Shown here in pieces: positions 52,655 through 63,455 of a stretch of 64,000 nt of DNA. The stretch is from assembly GCF_036321025.1 (NCBI RefSeq), contig NZ_JAZAPB010000001.1, forward strand, positions 558,001-622,000, in the 5' to 3' direction. The notes below the pieces were generated by a model. It was not told the DNA's origin. It saw only the letters and a program-made list of their open reading frames with translations, and did no database searches. Positions within the stretch are counted from its first letter, which is position 1; each line of letters starts with the position of its first letter. The position numbers were made by a program, and so were the translations under genes. The DNA comes from Alteraurantiacibacter hainanensis (GTDB lineage: Bacteria > Pseudomonadota > Alphaproteobacteria > Sphingomonadales > Sphingomonadaceae).

Positions 52655-54631
52655 ATGACCGACGCCGCCACTGCCGCCACCTCCGCCGCCGACCGCGTAG
52701 CAGACACGCCGCTGATCCCGCGCGATCACCTGTTCGGCAATCCCACACGCGCGCAGGGCAAGATCAGCCCGGATGGCAAGTGGGTCAGCTGGATGGCGCC
52801 GTGGGAAGGCGTGATGAACGTCTTCATGGCCCCGGCGGACGACGAGAGCGCGGTGCGCCGCATGACGAGCGCCAAGGATCGTCCGATCCCGGCCTATTTC
52901 TGGGCGCCCGACAGCCAGAGCCTGCTCTACATCCGCGACAAGGATGGCGACGAGAACTACCTGCTCTACCAGGTCGGCATTGGCGAAGGATCGGAAGAGA
53001 AATGCCTGACGCCGTTCGACGAAACCCGCGCGCAGGTCGTCGGGTTCTCGAACACGATCAAGGACCGGCTGCTGGTCGGCATCAACAACCGCGATGCCCG
53101 CTTCCACGATGTCCATATGCTCGACCTGAAGACAGGCGAGCTGGAACTGGTCTTCGAGAACAACGAATGGGCCGGCTTCGAGGCGGATGACAGCCTGACC
53201 CTGCGCTGGGCCGTGCGGCAGAATGCCGAAGGCGGCACCGACATGCACGAGATCACCGACGGCAAGGTGGCCGACGAGCCGCGCGAGCGCACGGGCCTTG
53301 ACGATGCCCTTACCACCGGGATGGCGGGCTATACCACCGACGGCGCTACGCTCTACTGGCTCGACAGCCGGGGCCGAAATACCGCCGCGCTGTTCGCGGA
53401 AGACGTCGCGACCGGCGAGCGCACCCTGATCGCCGAGCACGACAAGGCCGACATCGGCGCGACCATGCGTCACAAGCAGACCGGCGAGATCCAGGCCTGG
53501 ACAGCCACCTACCTGCGTACCGAGCACCATGCCATCGACCCGGACTTCGGCGAAGCCTTCGCCTGGCTGCGCGAACGGCTGGAAGGCGATTTCGGAGTGC
53601 AGTCGCGCACCGACGACGATCGCCGCTGGCTTGTGTGGAACGATCCGCTGACCGCGCCCATCGCCAGCTACCTGTTCGATCGCGACGCGATGACGCTGAC
53701 GAAGTTCTACACCACCTATCCGGAGCTTGAGGGCACCCCCTTGCAGCCCATGCACGCCCGCGAGATCGCCTCGCGCGACGGACTTACCCTGCCCAGCTAC
53801 CTCACCCTGCCACCGCAGAGCGATCCCGATGGCGACGGCGTGCCCGATGCCCCGGTGCCAATGGTGCTGCTGGTGCACGGCGGACCGTGGGCGCGCGACG
53901 GCTACGGATACAATCGCACCCACCAGTGGCTTGCCAATCGCGGCTACGCGGTGCTGAGCGTGAACTTCCGCGGTTCGACCGGGTTCGGCAAGGATTTCAT
54001 CAACGCCGGCAACCGCGAATGGTCGGGCAAGATGCATGACGACCTGCTCGATGCCGTTCAGTGGGCCGTCGATCAGGGCATCGCCGACAAGGACAAGGTC
54101 GCCATCATGGGCGGATCCTACGGCGGCTACGCCACCCTTGTCGGTCTTACCTTCACGCCCGAAACCTTTGCCTGCGGCGTCGATATCGTCGGCCCGTCGA
54201 ACCTGGAAACCCTGCTGGATACCATCCCGCCCTACTGGGAACCGCTGGTGAAGCAGTTCCACGAACGGATGGGCGATCCCTCGACCGAGGAGGGCAAGAA
54301 GTTCCTCCAGTCGATCAGCCCGCTCTACCGGGCAAAGGATATCACCAAGCCGCTGCTGATCGGACAGGGCGCCAACGATCCGCGGGTCAAGCAGGCCGAA
54401 AGCGACCAGATCGTGGAGGCGATGGAGCGGGACGGCGTGCCCGTGACCTATGTCCTCTTCCCCGACGAAGGACATGGCTTCCACCGGCCAGAGAACAACA
54501 TCGCCTTCAACGCCGTTGCGGAGAACTTTCTCGCCGAATGCATCGGCGGCAGGGCGGAACCGCTGGGTAACGTTCTGGATGCCTCGACAGCGCAGATTCC
54601 TACGGGCAAGGAGCATGTGAAAGGTTTGTGA
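52655..54631 (+). CDS. S9 family serine peptidase (prolyl oligopeptidase-like)
   Basis: A 658-residue protein with an N-terminal beta-propeller (about 40-370) and a C-terminal alpha/beta hydrolase. The catalytic triad is visible: Ser488 in GGSYGGYA, Asp575 in GANDPRV and His607 in DEGHGFH. LVHGGPWARDGYG forms the oxyanion region. It probably cleaves oligopeptides, as dipeptidyl peptidases and acylaminoacyl peptidases do. No signal peptide is seen (it begins MTDAATAATSAADR), unlike many secreted relatives. It is followed by an SDR gene. Confidence 0.92.
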   Translation: MTDAATAATSAADRVADTPLIPRDHLFGNPTRAQGKISPDGKWVSWMAPWEGVMNVFMAPADDESAVRRMTSAKDRPIPAYFWAPDSQSLLYIRDKDGDENYLLYQVGIGEGSEEKCLTPFDETRAQVVGFSNTIKDRLLVGINNRDARFHDVHMLDLKTGELELVFENNEWAGFEADDSLTLRWAVRQNAEGGTDMHEITDGKVADEPRERTGLDDALTTGMAGYTTDGATLYWLDSRGRNTAALFAEDVATGERTLIAEHDKADIGATMRHKQTGEIQAWTATYLRTEHHAIDPDFGEAFAWLRERLEGDFGVQSRTDDDRRWLVWNDPLTAPIASYLFDRDAMTLTKFYTTYPELEGTPLQPMHAREIASRDGLTLPSYLTLPPQSDPDGDGVPDAPVPMVLLVHGGPWARDGYGYNRTHQWLANRGYAVLSVNFRGSTGFGKDFINAGNREWSGKMHDDLLDAVQWAVDQGIADKDKVAIMGGSYGGYATLVGLTFTPETFACGVDIVGPSNLETLLDTIPPYWEPLVKQFHERMGDPSTEEGKKFLQSISPLYRAKDITKPLLIGQGANDPRVKQAESDQIVEAMERDGVPVTYVLFPDEGHGFHRPENNIAFNAVAENFLAECIGGRAEPLGNVLDASTAQIPTGKEHVKGL

Positions 54632-54654
54632 CCGGCAAGGGAGAGGAGGAGACA

Positions 54655-55482
54655 TTGCCAAGATCGATCTTCATCACCGGTGGCGGCTCCGGCATTGGCC
54701 GCGCCATCGCTCAGAAGTTCGCAAGCGAAGGGTGGCTGATCGGCATAGCGGATCGCAACTCGCAGGGCCTCGCCGAAACCAAGGCGCTGCTGCCCGAGGG
54801 TCGATGCTATACCTACCAGTTCGACGTCACCGACCGTGACGGGTGGGACAAGGCTCTCAGCGACTTTGCCTCGCACACGCTGAATGGCGGGATCAATGTC
54901 ATCGCCAACAACGCCGGCCTGCCGTCTGGCGGACCGCTGACCGAGGTGACTCACGCGGAACTGGACCTGCTCCTCGACGTGAATCTGCGCGCCGTGTTCT
55001 ACGGGGCGAAGGCCGGTTATCCATACCTCAAGAAGGCCGCGCCCGTCGCCTGCCTGCTCAACACCGCGAGCGCGGCGGCCATCTACGGCATGGCCAACCA
55101 GAGCGTCTACGGCGCGACCAAGGCCGGCGTGAAGTCGATGACCGAGAGCCTGGATGCCGAATGGGCGCCGCACGGCATCAAGGTGCGCTCGCTCATGCCC
55201 AGCTTCATCGACACCCCTCTGCTGCAACAGCCGCCCAATCGCAGCCGCAACACCCCCATACGCGATGCGGTGGTGAAGGCCGGGCTGGAATTCACCCCCG
55301 TCGAAGTCGTCGCCGAGGAGGCGTGGAATGCCGTGCACGGCGAGAAGGTCCATCTCCTGGTCGGCAAGACCGCGCGCAAGATGGCGCGTGTGGCGAAGTG
55401 GTTCCCCGGCAAGCTGCGCGAGCGCGCCCGCACGCTGGCAGAGGCCCACGAACGCAGCGAGGGGCGCCCTGCTTCGGACTAG
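54655..55482 (+). CDS. Short-chain dehydrogenase/reductase
   Basis: A 275-residue classical SDR. I prefer the TTG at 54655, directly behind a strong GAGGAGGAG site, giving MPRSIFITGGGSGIG; a GTG at 54628 overlapping the peptidase stop would add nine charged residues. The nucleotide loop is TGGGSGIG (8-15), NNAG is at 85-88, and the catalytic residues are Ser139, Tyr152 and Lys156. Asp58 in FDVTD is typical. Substrate unknown. Confidence 0.9.
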   Translation: MPRSIFITGGGSGIGRAIAQKFASEGWLIGIADRNSQGLAETKALLPEGRCYTYQFDVTDRDGWDKALSDFASHTLNGGINVIANNAGLPSGGPLTEVTHAELDLLLDVNLRAVFYGAKAGYPYLKKAAPVACLLNTASAAAIYGMANQSVYGATKAGVKSMTESLDAEWAPHGIKVRSLMPSFIDTPLLQQPPNRSRNTPIRDAVVKAGLEFTPVEVVAEEAWNAVHGEKVHLLVGKTARKMARVAKWFPGKLRERARTLAEAHERSEGRPASD

Positions 55483-55491
55483 GGAGGAAAG

Positions 55492-55779
55492 CTAGAGCGC
55501 CTCGATCGCCTTCGCCATCCTGATATCGCGTTCGGAAAGGCCGCCCGCATCGTGGGTGGTCAGGGTGATTTCCACCTTGTTGTAGACGTTGAACCATTCA
55601 GGATGGTGGTCGCTCTTCTCGGCAATCAGGGCCACGCGGCTCATGAAACCCCAGGCGGCGCTGAAATCGGAGAACTTGAACGTCTTGGCAATGGCATCGC
55701 CGTCGCGGTCGAATTCCCATCCGTCGAGCTCGCTCAAGTGCTTTTCGGCTTCGCTGCGCGGCAGTTTCTCTACGGCCAT
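55492..55779 (-). CDS. phhB: 4a-hydroxytetrahydrobiopterin dehydratase
   Basis: A 95-residue pterin-4a-carbinolamine dehydratase that recycles the pterin cofactor of phenylalanine hydroxylase. The signature EKSDHHPEWFNVYNKVEITLTTH covers the active-site histidines. GGGAG precedes the ATG at 55779; longer upstream frames are not coding-like. No phenylalanine hydroxylase is in the window. It is divergent from ccmA. Confidence 0.94.
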   Translation of the reverse strand: MAVEKLPRSEAEKHLSELDGWEFDRDGDAIAKTFKFSDFSAAWGFMSRVALIAEKSDHHPEWFNVYNKVEITLTTHDAGGLSERDIRMAKAIEAL

Positions 55780-55832
55780 GTGATGCTCCCTTGCTTGCGT
55801 GTTCGTATCTGTGTGTCCTAACGCACGAGGCG

Positions 55833-56429
55833 ATGGAAACGCCCCGCCTTGCCGCGACAGACCTTGCATGCCGCCGCGGCGAGCGGCTGCTGTTTCGCGG
55901 GCTTTCGCTGGACATGCGCGCGGGCGATGCCTGCCATGTGACAGGCGCGAACGGCACGGGCAAGTCCAGCCTGATCCGCATTCTTGCCGGACTGCTGCGG
56001 CCCTTCTCCGGAAACGTCATGCGCGCGGGCAGCGTGGCGCTGCTGGACCAGACACTGGCGCTGGACGAGCATCTGCCGCTGGGCAAGGCACTGGGCTTCT
56101 GGGGCCGGATCGACCGCTGGCCGGACCGCGACGACGCCACTGCAGAGCGGATGGCGCAGCTTGGCCTGTCGGGCCTTCTGGACGTGCCGGTGCGCTACCT
56201 TTCCACCGGCCAGCGCAAGCGCGCGGCGCTGCTGCGGCTGCTGGGCCAGGGGGCCGACGTCTGGCTGCTGGACGAGCCCCTGAACGGCCTTGACCGCGAT
56301 GCCGTGGCGCTGGTTGAAACCCTGGTGGAGCGGCACGTCTCCGGCGGCGGCCTTGCCGTCGTTGCCAGCCACCAGCCGTTCGGCCTGTCTGCGAAGACTG
56401 AACTTCACCTGCCGGACTTCGCGCCGTGA
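55833..56429 (+). CDS. ccmA: Heme exporter ATP-binding protein CcmA
   Basis: A 198-residue ABC ATPase for cytochrome c maturation. Walker A is GANGTGKSS (38-46), the signature is LSTGQRKRAAL and Walker B is VWLLDEPLNGLD. The short domain and the late His-containing SHQPFG are as in CcmA. With CcmB it uses ATP to free holo-CcmE. It overlaps ccmB by four bases. Confidence 0.94.
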   Translation: METPRLAATDLACRRGERLLFRGLSLDMRAGDACHVTGANGTGKSSLIRILAGLLRPFSGNVMRAGSVALLDQTLALDEHLPLGKALGFWGRIDRWPDRDDATAERMAQLGLSGLLDVPVRYLSTGQRKRAALLRLLGQGADVWLLDEPLNGLDRDAVALVETLVERHVSGGGLAVVASHQPFGLSAKTELHLPDFAP

Positions 56430-57088
56430 GCGCGTTCCGTACCCTGCTCTTGCGCGATCTTGCGCAGCTTCTGCCCGGCGCCCGCCGGGGCAACACGCTG
56501 TTGCCGCTGCTGTTCTTCCTGGCGGTCGCCATGCTCTACCCCTTCGCCGTGGGACCGAACCCGGCCGTGCTGGCCGTCACTGGCGGCGGCGTGATCTGGG
56601 TTGCCGCCCTGCTGGCCGCCATCCTGCCGCTGGACAGGCTGCTGGCGCCCGACCTCGAGAACGGCTTCTTCGACCAGTGGGCACTGCGCGGCATCGCCGA
56701 GGAACTGGTGGTCGCCGTGCGGCTGCTCGCCCACTGGCTCAGCTTTGGGCCGTTCCTGATGCTGGCCGCCCTGCCCGCCAGCGCCCTGCTGGGCATAGAC
56801 GGAGCCACGCTGCGCATCGTGGAACTGGGCCTGCTGGCAGGCACTCCGGGCCTGGCCGCGATCGGCGTGATCATTTCCGCCGTCACCGTGGGCCTGCGCG
56901 GCGCCGGGGCCGCTCTTTCCGGCCTGCTGGTGATCCCGCTGGCGGTGCCACTGCTGATCTTCGGCGCGGGCTCCCTGTCCACCGGCGGCGAGGGCGGCAT
57001 CGCCCTGACGGCCGCGATCAGCCTGGTGCTGGTGGCAATTGCGCCCTTCGCGGGCGGTGCCGCGATCAGGGCCAGCCGGGAGGGCTGA
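56426..57088 (+). CDS. ccmB: Heme exporter protein CcmB
   Basis: A 220-residue permease with six predicted helices, starting at a GTG inside the ccmA stop. FRTLLLRDLAQLLPG at the N-terminus, RLLAPDLENGFFDQW and HWLSFGPFLMLAALP are CcmB landmarks. Unlike in many bacteria, ccmC to ccmH do not follow; the next gene is a secreted protein of unknown function. Confidence 0.93.
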   Translation: MSAFRTLLLRDLAQLLPGARRGNTLLPLLFFLAVAMLYPFAVGPNPAVLAVTGGGVIWVAALLAAILPLDRLLAPDLENGFFDQWALRGIAEELVVAVRLLAHWLSFGPFLMLAALPASALLGIDGATLRIVELGLLAGTPGLAAIGVIISAVTVGLRGAGAALSGLLVIPLAVPLLIFGAGSLSTGGEGGIALTAAISLVLVAIAPFAGGAAIRASREG

Positions 57089-57247
57089 GGCAGATTCTTC
57101 GAAGTTGGCGCGCTCCAGTCCTCTGTCGAAACCGCGGACCATCGTGCGCGGCCGAGGCTGCAGGAAGGCGCAATCGCTCGCCGGCTTGGAGATAGCAGCA
57201 CATCGGGTTATCGTGGGGCCGGACACGGCGCTTCCGGGGGGAAAGCC

Positions 57248-58309
57248 ATGCGTATCTCGATGATGTTGATGCCTGCCCTTGCATGTCTTGCCGCGCCAGC
57301 GGCCAGCCAGCGCGTGCCGGACGATCTTGCCACCATGCCGCCGGTCGCCACCGACTTCGAACCGGCGCGCACCGCCTGGGGCGATCCCGACCTGCGGGGC
57401 ATCTGGCCCATCGAGAAGATCGACGACATGGACCTGCCGATAGAGCGCGACGAGGAATACGGCACGCGCGCGTGGCTGACCGATGAAGAATACGCCGCCC
57501 GCTTGGCAGAGGCGCGCGAAAGCGACGGCAGTTTCGTCGACGAATTGAGATCCGGGGGGACGCAGGGACTGGCCGACTGGCTGGAGTCGACCGACTTCGG
57601 ACGGCGCAACTCGATGCTGGTCGATCCGCCCGACGGTCGCTTCCCCCCTCTGACGCCCGAGGCGCAGCCGTTGCAGCAGGCCGGAAAATCAAGCTGGGTC
57701 GATGGGCAGGCGCGCGACTGGATCACCGATCTCGACATCTACGATCGCTGCGTCACGCGCGGTTTTCCCGCCAGCATGTTCCCCTTCCCCTACAACAACG
57801 GCATCCGCATCTTCCAGGCGCCGGGCCTCGTGGTGATCCACCACGAGATGATGGCGACCCGCGTCGTGCCGCTGTTCGAGGCCGAGCGCTGGCCCGAGGC
57901 CGTGCGCACCTACATGGGCCAGTCGATCGGGCGCTGGGACGGAAATGCGCTGGTGATCGAGACGACCAACATCATCGACGGCGACGCCGCCGACCCGGAC
58001 ATCTTCCGCCGCGCCGCCTCCCCCAATGCCTGGGACACGACCTATCCGACCAGCCGCGAGGCCCACGTCGAGGAGCGCATCACGATGATGAGTCCGGAGC
58101 GGATGATCTACGAAGTCACCTACACCGACCCGCTCGTCTACACCGCGCCCTGGAGCGCGCGCCTCGACTGGACCCGCGACGACGATTACGATTTCTACGA
58201 ATTCGCCTGCCACGAAGGAAACGTGCAGGTGCGCGACATGATCAACAGCTCGCGCGCGCAGCGTCTGCGCGACGCGGGAGCCGAGAGCCTGTCGCTGGCC
58301 GGCGACTGA
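57248..58309 (+). CDS. Secreted protein of unknown function
   Basis: A 353-residue protein with a short signal peptide (MLMPALACLAAPAAS). Recurrent-looking landmarks are WGDPDLRGIWPIEK, RCVTRGFPASMFPFPYNNGIRIFQ, GLVVIHHEMMATRVVPL and SIGRWDGNALVIETTNI, then EVTYTDPLVYTAPW. I recall such proteins as a common unnamed family in sphingomonads and acidobacteria. The pattern suggests a beta-rich periplasmic fold. No catalytic motif can be named. Confidence 0.8.
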   Translation: MRISMMLMPALACLAAPAASQRVPDDLATMPPVATDFEPARTAWGDPDLRGIWPIEKIDDMDLPIERDEEYGTRAWLTDEEYAARLAEARESDGSFVDELRSGGTQGLADWLESTDFGRRNSMLVDPPDGRFPPLTPEAQPLQQAGKSSWVDGQARDWITDLDIYDRCVTRGFPASMFPFPYNNGIRIFQAPGLVVIHHEMMATRVVPLFEAERWPEAVRTYMGQSIGRWDGNALVIETTNIIDGDAADPDIFRRAASPNAWDTTYPTSREAHVEERITMMSPERMIYEVTYTDPLVYTAPWSARLDWTRDDDYDFYEFACHEGNVQVRDMINSSRAQRLRDAGAESLSLAGD

Positions 58310-58344
58310 GCAGCGCGGGGTCTGAAGGGGCCCCAAGCACCGCC

Positions 58345-58701
58345 TCAATATTGCGGGTGATAATCCTCGCGCCGCAGGGTGAGCATGTAGTCGACCAGCT
58401 GCTCCACCTCGTCATCCTCGAGGTAGAAATCCATCTCGGCAGGATAGTTGTGCGCGTCCACCAGCCAGGTGGTCAGGGTTTCGCGCGTCAGTCCGCGCCT
58501 GTTGGCGATGGCGGGCCATTCGGGCGCGTCGGAATTGGGGGAGAGGCCGTAGGGCTCTACCGAATGGCACGAACCGCAGGCGGCCTGGGCCAGGGCGTGA
58601 TCCTCGGGATCGGCCGTCGTTGCGACAAACGGTTCGGCCGGGGTGGTCTGGCATCCCGCCAGGCCCACCAGCACGACGGCTAATATCGACAACGATTTCA
58701 T
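58345..58701 (-). CDS. Lipoprotein c-type cytochrome
   Basis: A 118-residue protein with a lipobox at Cys17 (LAGC). Heme binding is by CGSCH (Cys42, Cys45, His46), with Met90 (AEMDFYL) as probable sixth ligand. HSVEPYGLSPNSDAPEWPAIAN is typical of class I cytochromes. It would sit anchored in the periplasm as an electron carrier. It depends on the Ccm machinery, two genes of which lie 1.3-2.9 kb away. Confidence 0.9.
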   Translation of the reverse strand: MKSLSILAVVLVGLAGCQTTPAEPFVATTADPEDHALAQAACGSCHSVEPYGLSPNSDAPEWPAIANRRGLTRETLTTWLVDAHNYPAEMDFYLEDDEVEQLVDYMLTLRREDYHPQY

Positions 58702-58767
58702 ACGACCAACTCCCGATTTTTCCTGTGCCCAGCTTAGCCTGCCATGCGAAGGCTGCCTTGCGCTGGA

Positions 58768-59592
58768 TCAATAGGGCGGCTTGTCCAGGCCCTTGGGGCT
58801 CTTGGTGAATATCTCGCAGCCATCCTCGGTAATCCCGATCGAATGTTCGAACTGCGCCGACAGGCTCTTGTCGCGGGTCACCGCGGTCCAGCCGTCGTTG
58901 AGCAGCTTCACGTGGGGTCGGCCGAGGTTGATCATCGGCTCGATGGTCATGAACATGCCCGCCTTCAGTTCCGGCCCGGTGCCGCGGCGGCCCGCATGCA
59001 CCACTTCGGGCGCATCGTGGAATAGTCGGCCAAGGCCGTGGCCGCAGAATTCGCGCACCACGCCGTAGCGGTGGCGTTCGGCATATTCCTGGATAGCAGC
59101 GCCGACATCGCCCAGCCGCGCGCCGGGGCGCACCTCGGCGATGCCGATCATCAGGCATTCGTGCGTCACTTCCACCAGCTTCTTCGCCTTGATCGAAGGT
59201 TCGCCGGCGTAATACATGCGGCTGGTGTCGCCGTGCCAGCCGTCGAGCAGCGGGGTGACATCGATGTTCACGATATCGCCTTCCTTCAGCCGCTTGTCCG
59301 TCGGAATCCCGTGGCAAACCACGTGGTTGATCGAAGTGCAGCACGAATGGGTGAAGCCGCGATAGCCCAGCGTCGCCGGCACCGCGCCGCCATCCAGCGT
59401 CATCTCGCGCACGATCTTGTCCAGTTCGCCGGTGGTCACGCCGGGCTGCACCCGCGTGGTCAGCTCGTCGAGAATCTCGGCGGCGAGCCGGCCCGCCTTG
59501 CGCATGCCCTCGAACCCTTCGGGACCGTGCAGCTTGATGGTGCCGTCGCGATAGACGGATGTGTCGGCAGTAACGTGCTGGTATTCTGTCAT
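58768..59592 (-). CDS. map: Methionine aminopeptidase type I
   Basis: A 274-residue metalloenzyme that removes the initiator methionine. The metal ligands are visible: Asp111, Asp122, His185, Glu218 and Glu249. HSCCTSINHVVCHGIP and GHGLGRLFHDAP are family signatures. The N-terminal 20 residues exceed the E. coli form. Two ATPs' worth of neighbours give no operon; it stands alone. Confidence 0.96.
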   Translation of the reverse strand: MTEYQHVTADTSVYRDGTIKLHGPEGFEGMRKAGRLAAEILDELTTRVQPGVTTGELDKIVREMTLDGGAVPATLGYRGFTHSCCTSINHVVCHGIPTDKRLKEGDIVNIDVTPLLDGWHGDTSRMYYAGEPSIKAKKLVEVTHECLMIGIAEVRPGARLGDVGAAIQEYAERHRYGVVREFCGHGLGRLFHDAPEVVHAGRRGTGPELKAGMFMTIEPMINLGRPHVKLLNDGWTAVTRDKSLSAQFEHSIGITEDGCEIFTKSPKGLDKPPY

Positions 59593-59636
59593 GTCCGTTA
59601 CTTAGGCGGTTTGCCGCCGGATTGCGAGTGCGCTCG

Positions 59637-60470
59637 TCAGTTTGCCGCAAAGGCGCCGCGATACTCGTCGCGTACGGTTTCCAGCAGTTCCTCGGTCACC
59701 GGAAAGGTGAATTCATACGACCCCTCGGCATAGGGCCCTGCCAGGTAGGGCGCGATCTGGATGCCGATGCGATTGAAGCTCTCGCCGTTGGTGGAGCCGA
59801 GCAGCAGGTTCGTCTCGTCGGGCTTGATGCAGGCATCGAAGGTGTCGTCGCTCCCCTCCTCCACCGGCTCGCCGCGGCGCTCCTCGCGCTCGGCATTCAG
59901 CGCTTCGCAAAGCTGCGGGCCGAGCGCCTCGTCCAGCGCCTCCGCCGATGTGAAGAAACTGATCGGTTCGCGGACGGTGTCGTTTTCCTTGTCCCACACG
60001 ATCGTGTCGAACCCGTAATTGGGATGCGCGCCGCCGTAATAGAACGACTGGGATGCCGAGAGGCTAAGCCAGTTCGGCAGGTCGGCCGCGACTTCCCACG
60101 CGGTTTCGCTGGAATAGGTGTTGAAGGGGAAGCCGTTGTCGCTCGCCTCCTCGCGGCCCTGCGCGGCGCGCGCGGAAAGCCGTCGTCTTTCGCGTTCCAG
60201 CCTGTTGTCGAGCCATCCGGCCAGCCCCTCGGTGTCGCCGGCTGCCTGGGGATAGGAGTATTCGAAAACGAACAGGTCCGTTCGCTCCGACACCTGACGC
60301 GCGCCCCCCAGCGGGCTGGGAGGCTCGGTCGTGCCGGGCGTGTCCGGGGGCGTGGGCGCCGTGGGCGTCGCGTCCTGCCCCGGATTGCCGGATTCGCCGG
60401 ACGGATCGCAAGCCGTCAGGAACGCCGGAACTGCCAGTAGGGTGAATCGTCGGATCATCATCGGGATCAT
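59637..60470 (-). CDS. Lipoprotein with DUF4163/DUF3298-like domains
   Basis: About 277 residues. The lipobox is LTAC within the first 25 residues, then a Pro/Thr/Gly linker (about 30-55). The mature part resembles DUF4163 (FVFEYSYPQAAG...ETAWEVAADLPNWLSLSASQSFYYGGAHPNYGFD) followed by a DUF3298-like domain. The HPNYG motif in particular is typical of that pair. The start is uncertain among clustered ATGs at 60470, 60461 and 60458. Function unknown. Confidence 0.83.
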   Translation of the reverse strand: MIPMMIRRFTLLAVPAFLTACDPSGESGNPGQDATPTAPTPPDTPGTTEPPSPLGGARQVSERTDLFVFEYSYPQAAGDTEGLAGWLDNRLERERRRLSARAAQGREEASDNGFPFNTYSSETAWEVAADLPNWLSLSASQSFYYGGAHPNYGFDTIVWDKENDTVREPISFFTSAEALDEALGPQLCEALNAEREERRGEPVEEGSDDTFDACIKPDETNLLLGSTNGESFNRIGIQIAPYLAGPYAEGSYEFTFPVTEELLETVRDEYRGAFAAN

Positions 60471-60518
60471 TTCAGGCAAGCCTTCCCAAACGGAAAGGAA
60501 AACGGCAAGCGGAATTCC

Positions 60519-61901
<1,383 letters not shown>

Positions 61902-61993
61902 CCCGCAAGGTTGCAGGCACCGCCCCACCCGTCTAAGCGCGCTTCGTTCGCCGGGCCGTTCGCCCGCGACCGGATTCAACGGGTGAAGCGCGC

Positions 61994-62353
61994 TTGAGCC
62001 AGGACGAAATTACAGACGCGGAACTTTCCGCCCACGGACCCTACGTCCTGGCGGGCGCGGTCGCGCGGCCCGATCCCACGCGCGTGCCGATCCGCGGCGA
62101 TCTTGCCCACATCGGTCTGGCCGGTATCCATTTTGTGCCGCACTACGCCGTGCCCCAGCCACGCACCGTTCTGCCTGGCGGTGCACCGCTCTATGCCGAT
62201 CCGGATAATACATCCGAGGAGCTTTGCGTGCTGCTGGAAGGCGACAGCTTCGAGGTTCTCGACGTTACCCGCGCATGGGCCTGGGGCTGCCTTTCCCTCG
62301 AAGGCCCGGTGGGCTATGTCCGGCTCGACCGGCTAGAGACAGCAGGAGGCTGA
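61994..62353 (+). CDS. Small SH3-domain protein, resembles the N-terminus of NlpC/P60 proteins
   Basis: A 119-residue protein beginning at a TTG (61994). RVPIRGDLAHIGLAGIHFVPHYAVPQPR followed by an SH3-like barrel (ELCVLLEGDSFEVLDV...AWGCLSLEGPVGYVRLDRL) is the layout of the N-terminal half of NlpC/P60 cell-wall peptidases. The expected C-terminal peptidase domain is absent: the stop is at 62353 and argC begins two bases later. It may be a stand-alone wall-binding module or a shortened gene. Confidence 0.7.
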   Translation: MSQDEITDAELSAHGPYVLAGAVARPDPTRVPIRGDLAHIGLAGIHFVPHYAVPQPRTVLPGGAPLYADPDNTSEELCVLLEGDSFEVLDVTRAWAWGCLSLEGPVGYVRLDRLETAGG

Positions 62354-62355
62354 GT

Positions 62356-63291
62356 GTGGCGCACACCGTCTTCATCGACGGGGCGGCCGGGACGACCGGC
62401 CTGGAAATCGCCGACCGGCTTGAGGGCCGCAGCGAATTCGAACTGGTGCGTCTCAACGATGCCGAACGCAAGGACGAGGATTGCCGCCGCGCGGCGCTGA
62501 ACTTCGCCGATTTCGTGATCTTGTGCCTGCCCGACGACGCCGCGCGCGATGCCGTGGCCATGATCGAGGATGATTCCGGCACCCGCGTCATCGACGCCTC
62601 CACCGCGCATCGCACCGCCGCGGGCTGGATCTACGGTTTTCCCGAGCTGGTCGGGCCGAACGTGGTGGCGGGTGCAGACCGCGTCTCGAACCCCGGCTGC
62701 TATCCCACGGGCTTTCTGGCCATAATGGCACCGCTGGTGCGGGCCAAGCTGCTCCCGCGCGACTGGCCCTATACCGTCAACGCCGTGTCGGGCTATTCGG
62801 GTGGCGGCAAGAGCCTGATCCAGCGGTTCGAGGGCGAAGGCAGCGACATCGCCTTTCGCACCTACGGCCTGTCGCTGGATCACAAGCACCTGAAGGAAAT
62901 GCAGTCGAAGGCAGGGCTCAAGAACCCGCCCGTCTTCGCACCCTCGGTCGTGCCCGGATTTCGCGGTATGGTGGTGGAAGTGCCGCTAGCGATCACCGCC
63001 ATGCGCGCGGCGGCCCCTCCCGCCGATCTGCACAAGGAACTGGCGCGCTATTACGAGAACGCCCCGCTCGTCACCGTGCACGACAGGGACGAGGACGTGA
63101 GCGAACTGCTGCTGCACAAGCGGTCCGAGCCGTGGGACCGGCTCGACCTCTACGTCTTCAGCGACGCGAAGGAAGAAAACGCGCGCCTGGTCGCGGTTCT
63201 CGACAACCTCGGCAAGGGCGCCAGCGGCGCGGCCGTGCAGTCCCTCAACCTGATGGCGGGCTGCGACCCGCTTGCGGGCCTCCATCTGTAG
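62356..63291 (+). CDS. argC: N-acetyl-gamma-glutamyl-phosphate reductase
   Basis: A 311-residue type-2 ArgC that reduces N-acetylglutamyl phosphate to the semialdehyde in arginine synthesis. The start is a GTG at 62356 after a strong AGGAGG. FIDGAAGTTGLEI is the NADP loop, and the catalytic cysteine is Cys115 in SNPGCYPTG; SGYSGGGKSLI and HKHLKEM hold substrate and general-base residues. Complete. Confidence 0.95.
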   Translation: MAHTVFIDGAAGTTGLEIADRLEGRSEFELVRLNDAERKDEDCRRAALNFADFVILCLPDDAARDAVAMIEDDSGTRVIDASTAHRTAAGWIYGFPELVGPNVVAGADRVSNPGCYPTGFLAIMAPLVRAKLLPRDWPYTVNAVSGYSGGGKSLIQRFEGEGSDIAFRTYGLSLDHKHLKEMQSKAGLKNPPVFAPSVVPGFRGMVVEVPLAITAMRAAAPPADLHKELARYYENAPLVTVHDRDEDVSELLLHKRSEPWDRLDLYVFSDAKEENARLVAVLDNLGKGASGAAVQSLNLMAGCDPLAGLHL

Positions 63292-63455
63292 CCCGAACTG
63301 CCCGCTTTTTGGGCACCCCTGCCCGTCAAAAGGTCATTGTCAGGGTCGCCGGCAGCGCAATTTGATTGCAGCTTTCCCGCGCTTCCGGCCGCGATTGTTG
63401 CGAATCCGCCCTTTCGCTCGTCCCCGCGATTGTCTAGCACTCGGCCAGTACATTC

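Noticed and set aside
52595..54661. Open frame of 688 codons opposite the S9 peptidase
   Set aside because: The peptidase has a full catalytic triad; the opposite frame has none of the features of a protein family.
63305..63325. TGCCC/GGGCA stem after argC as a terminator
   Set aside because: Five-bp stem with its T-run in the loop rather than after the stem.
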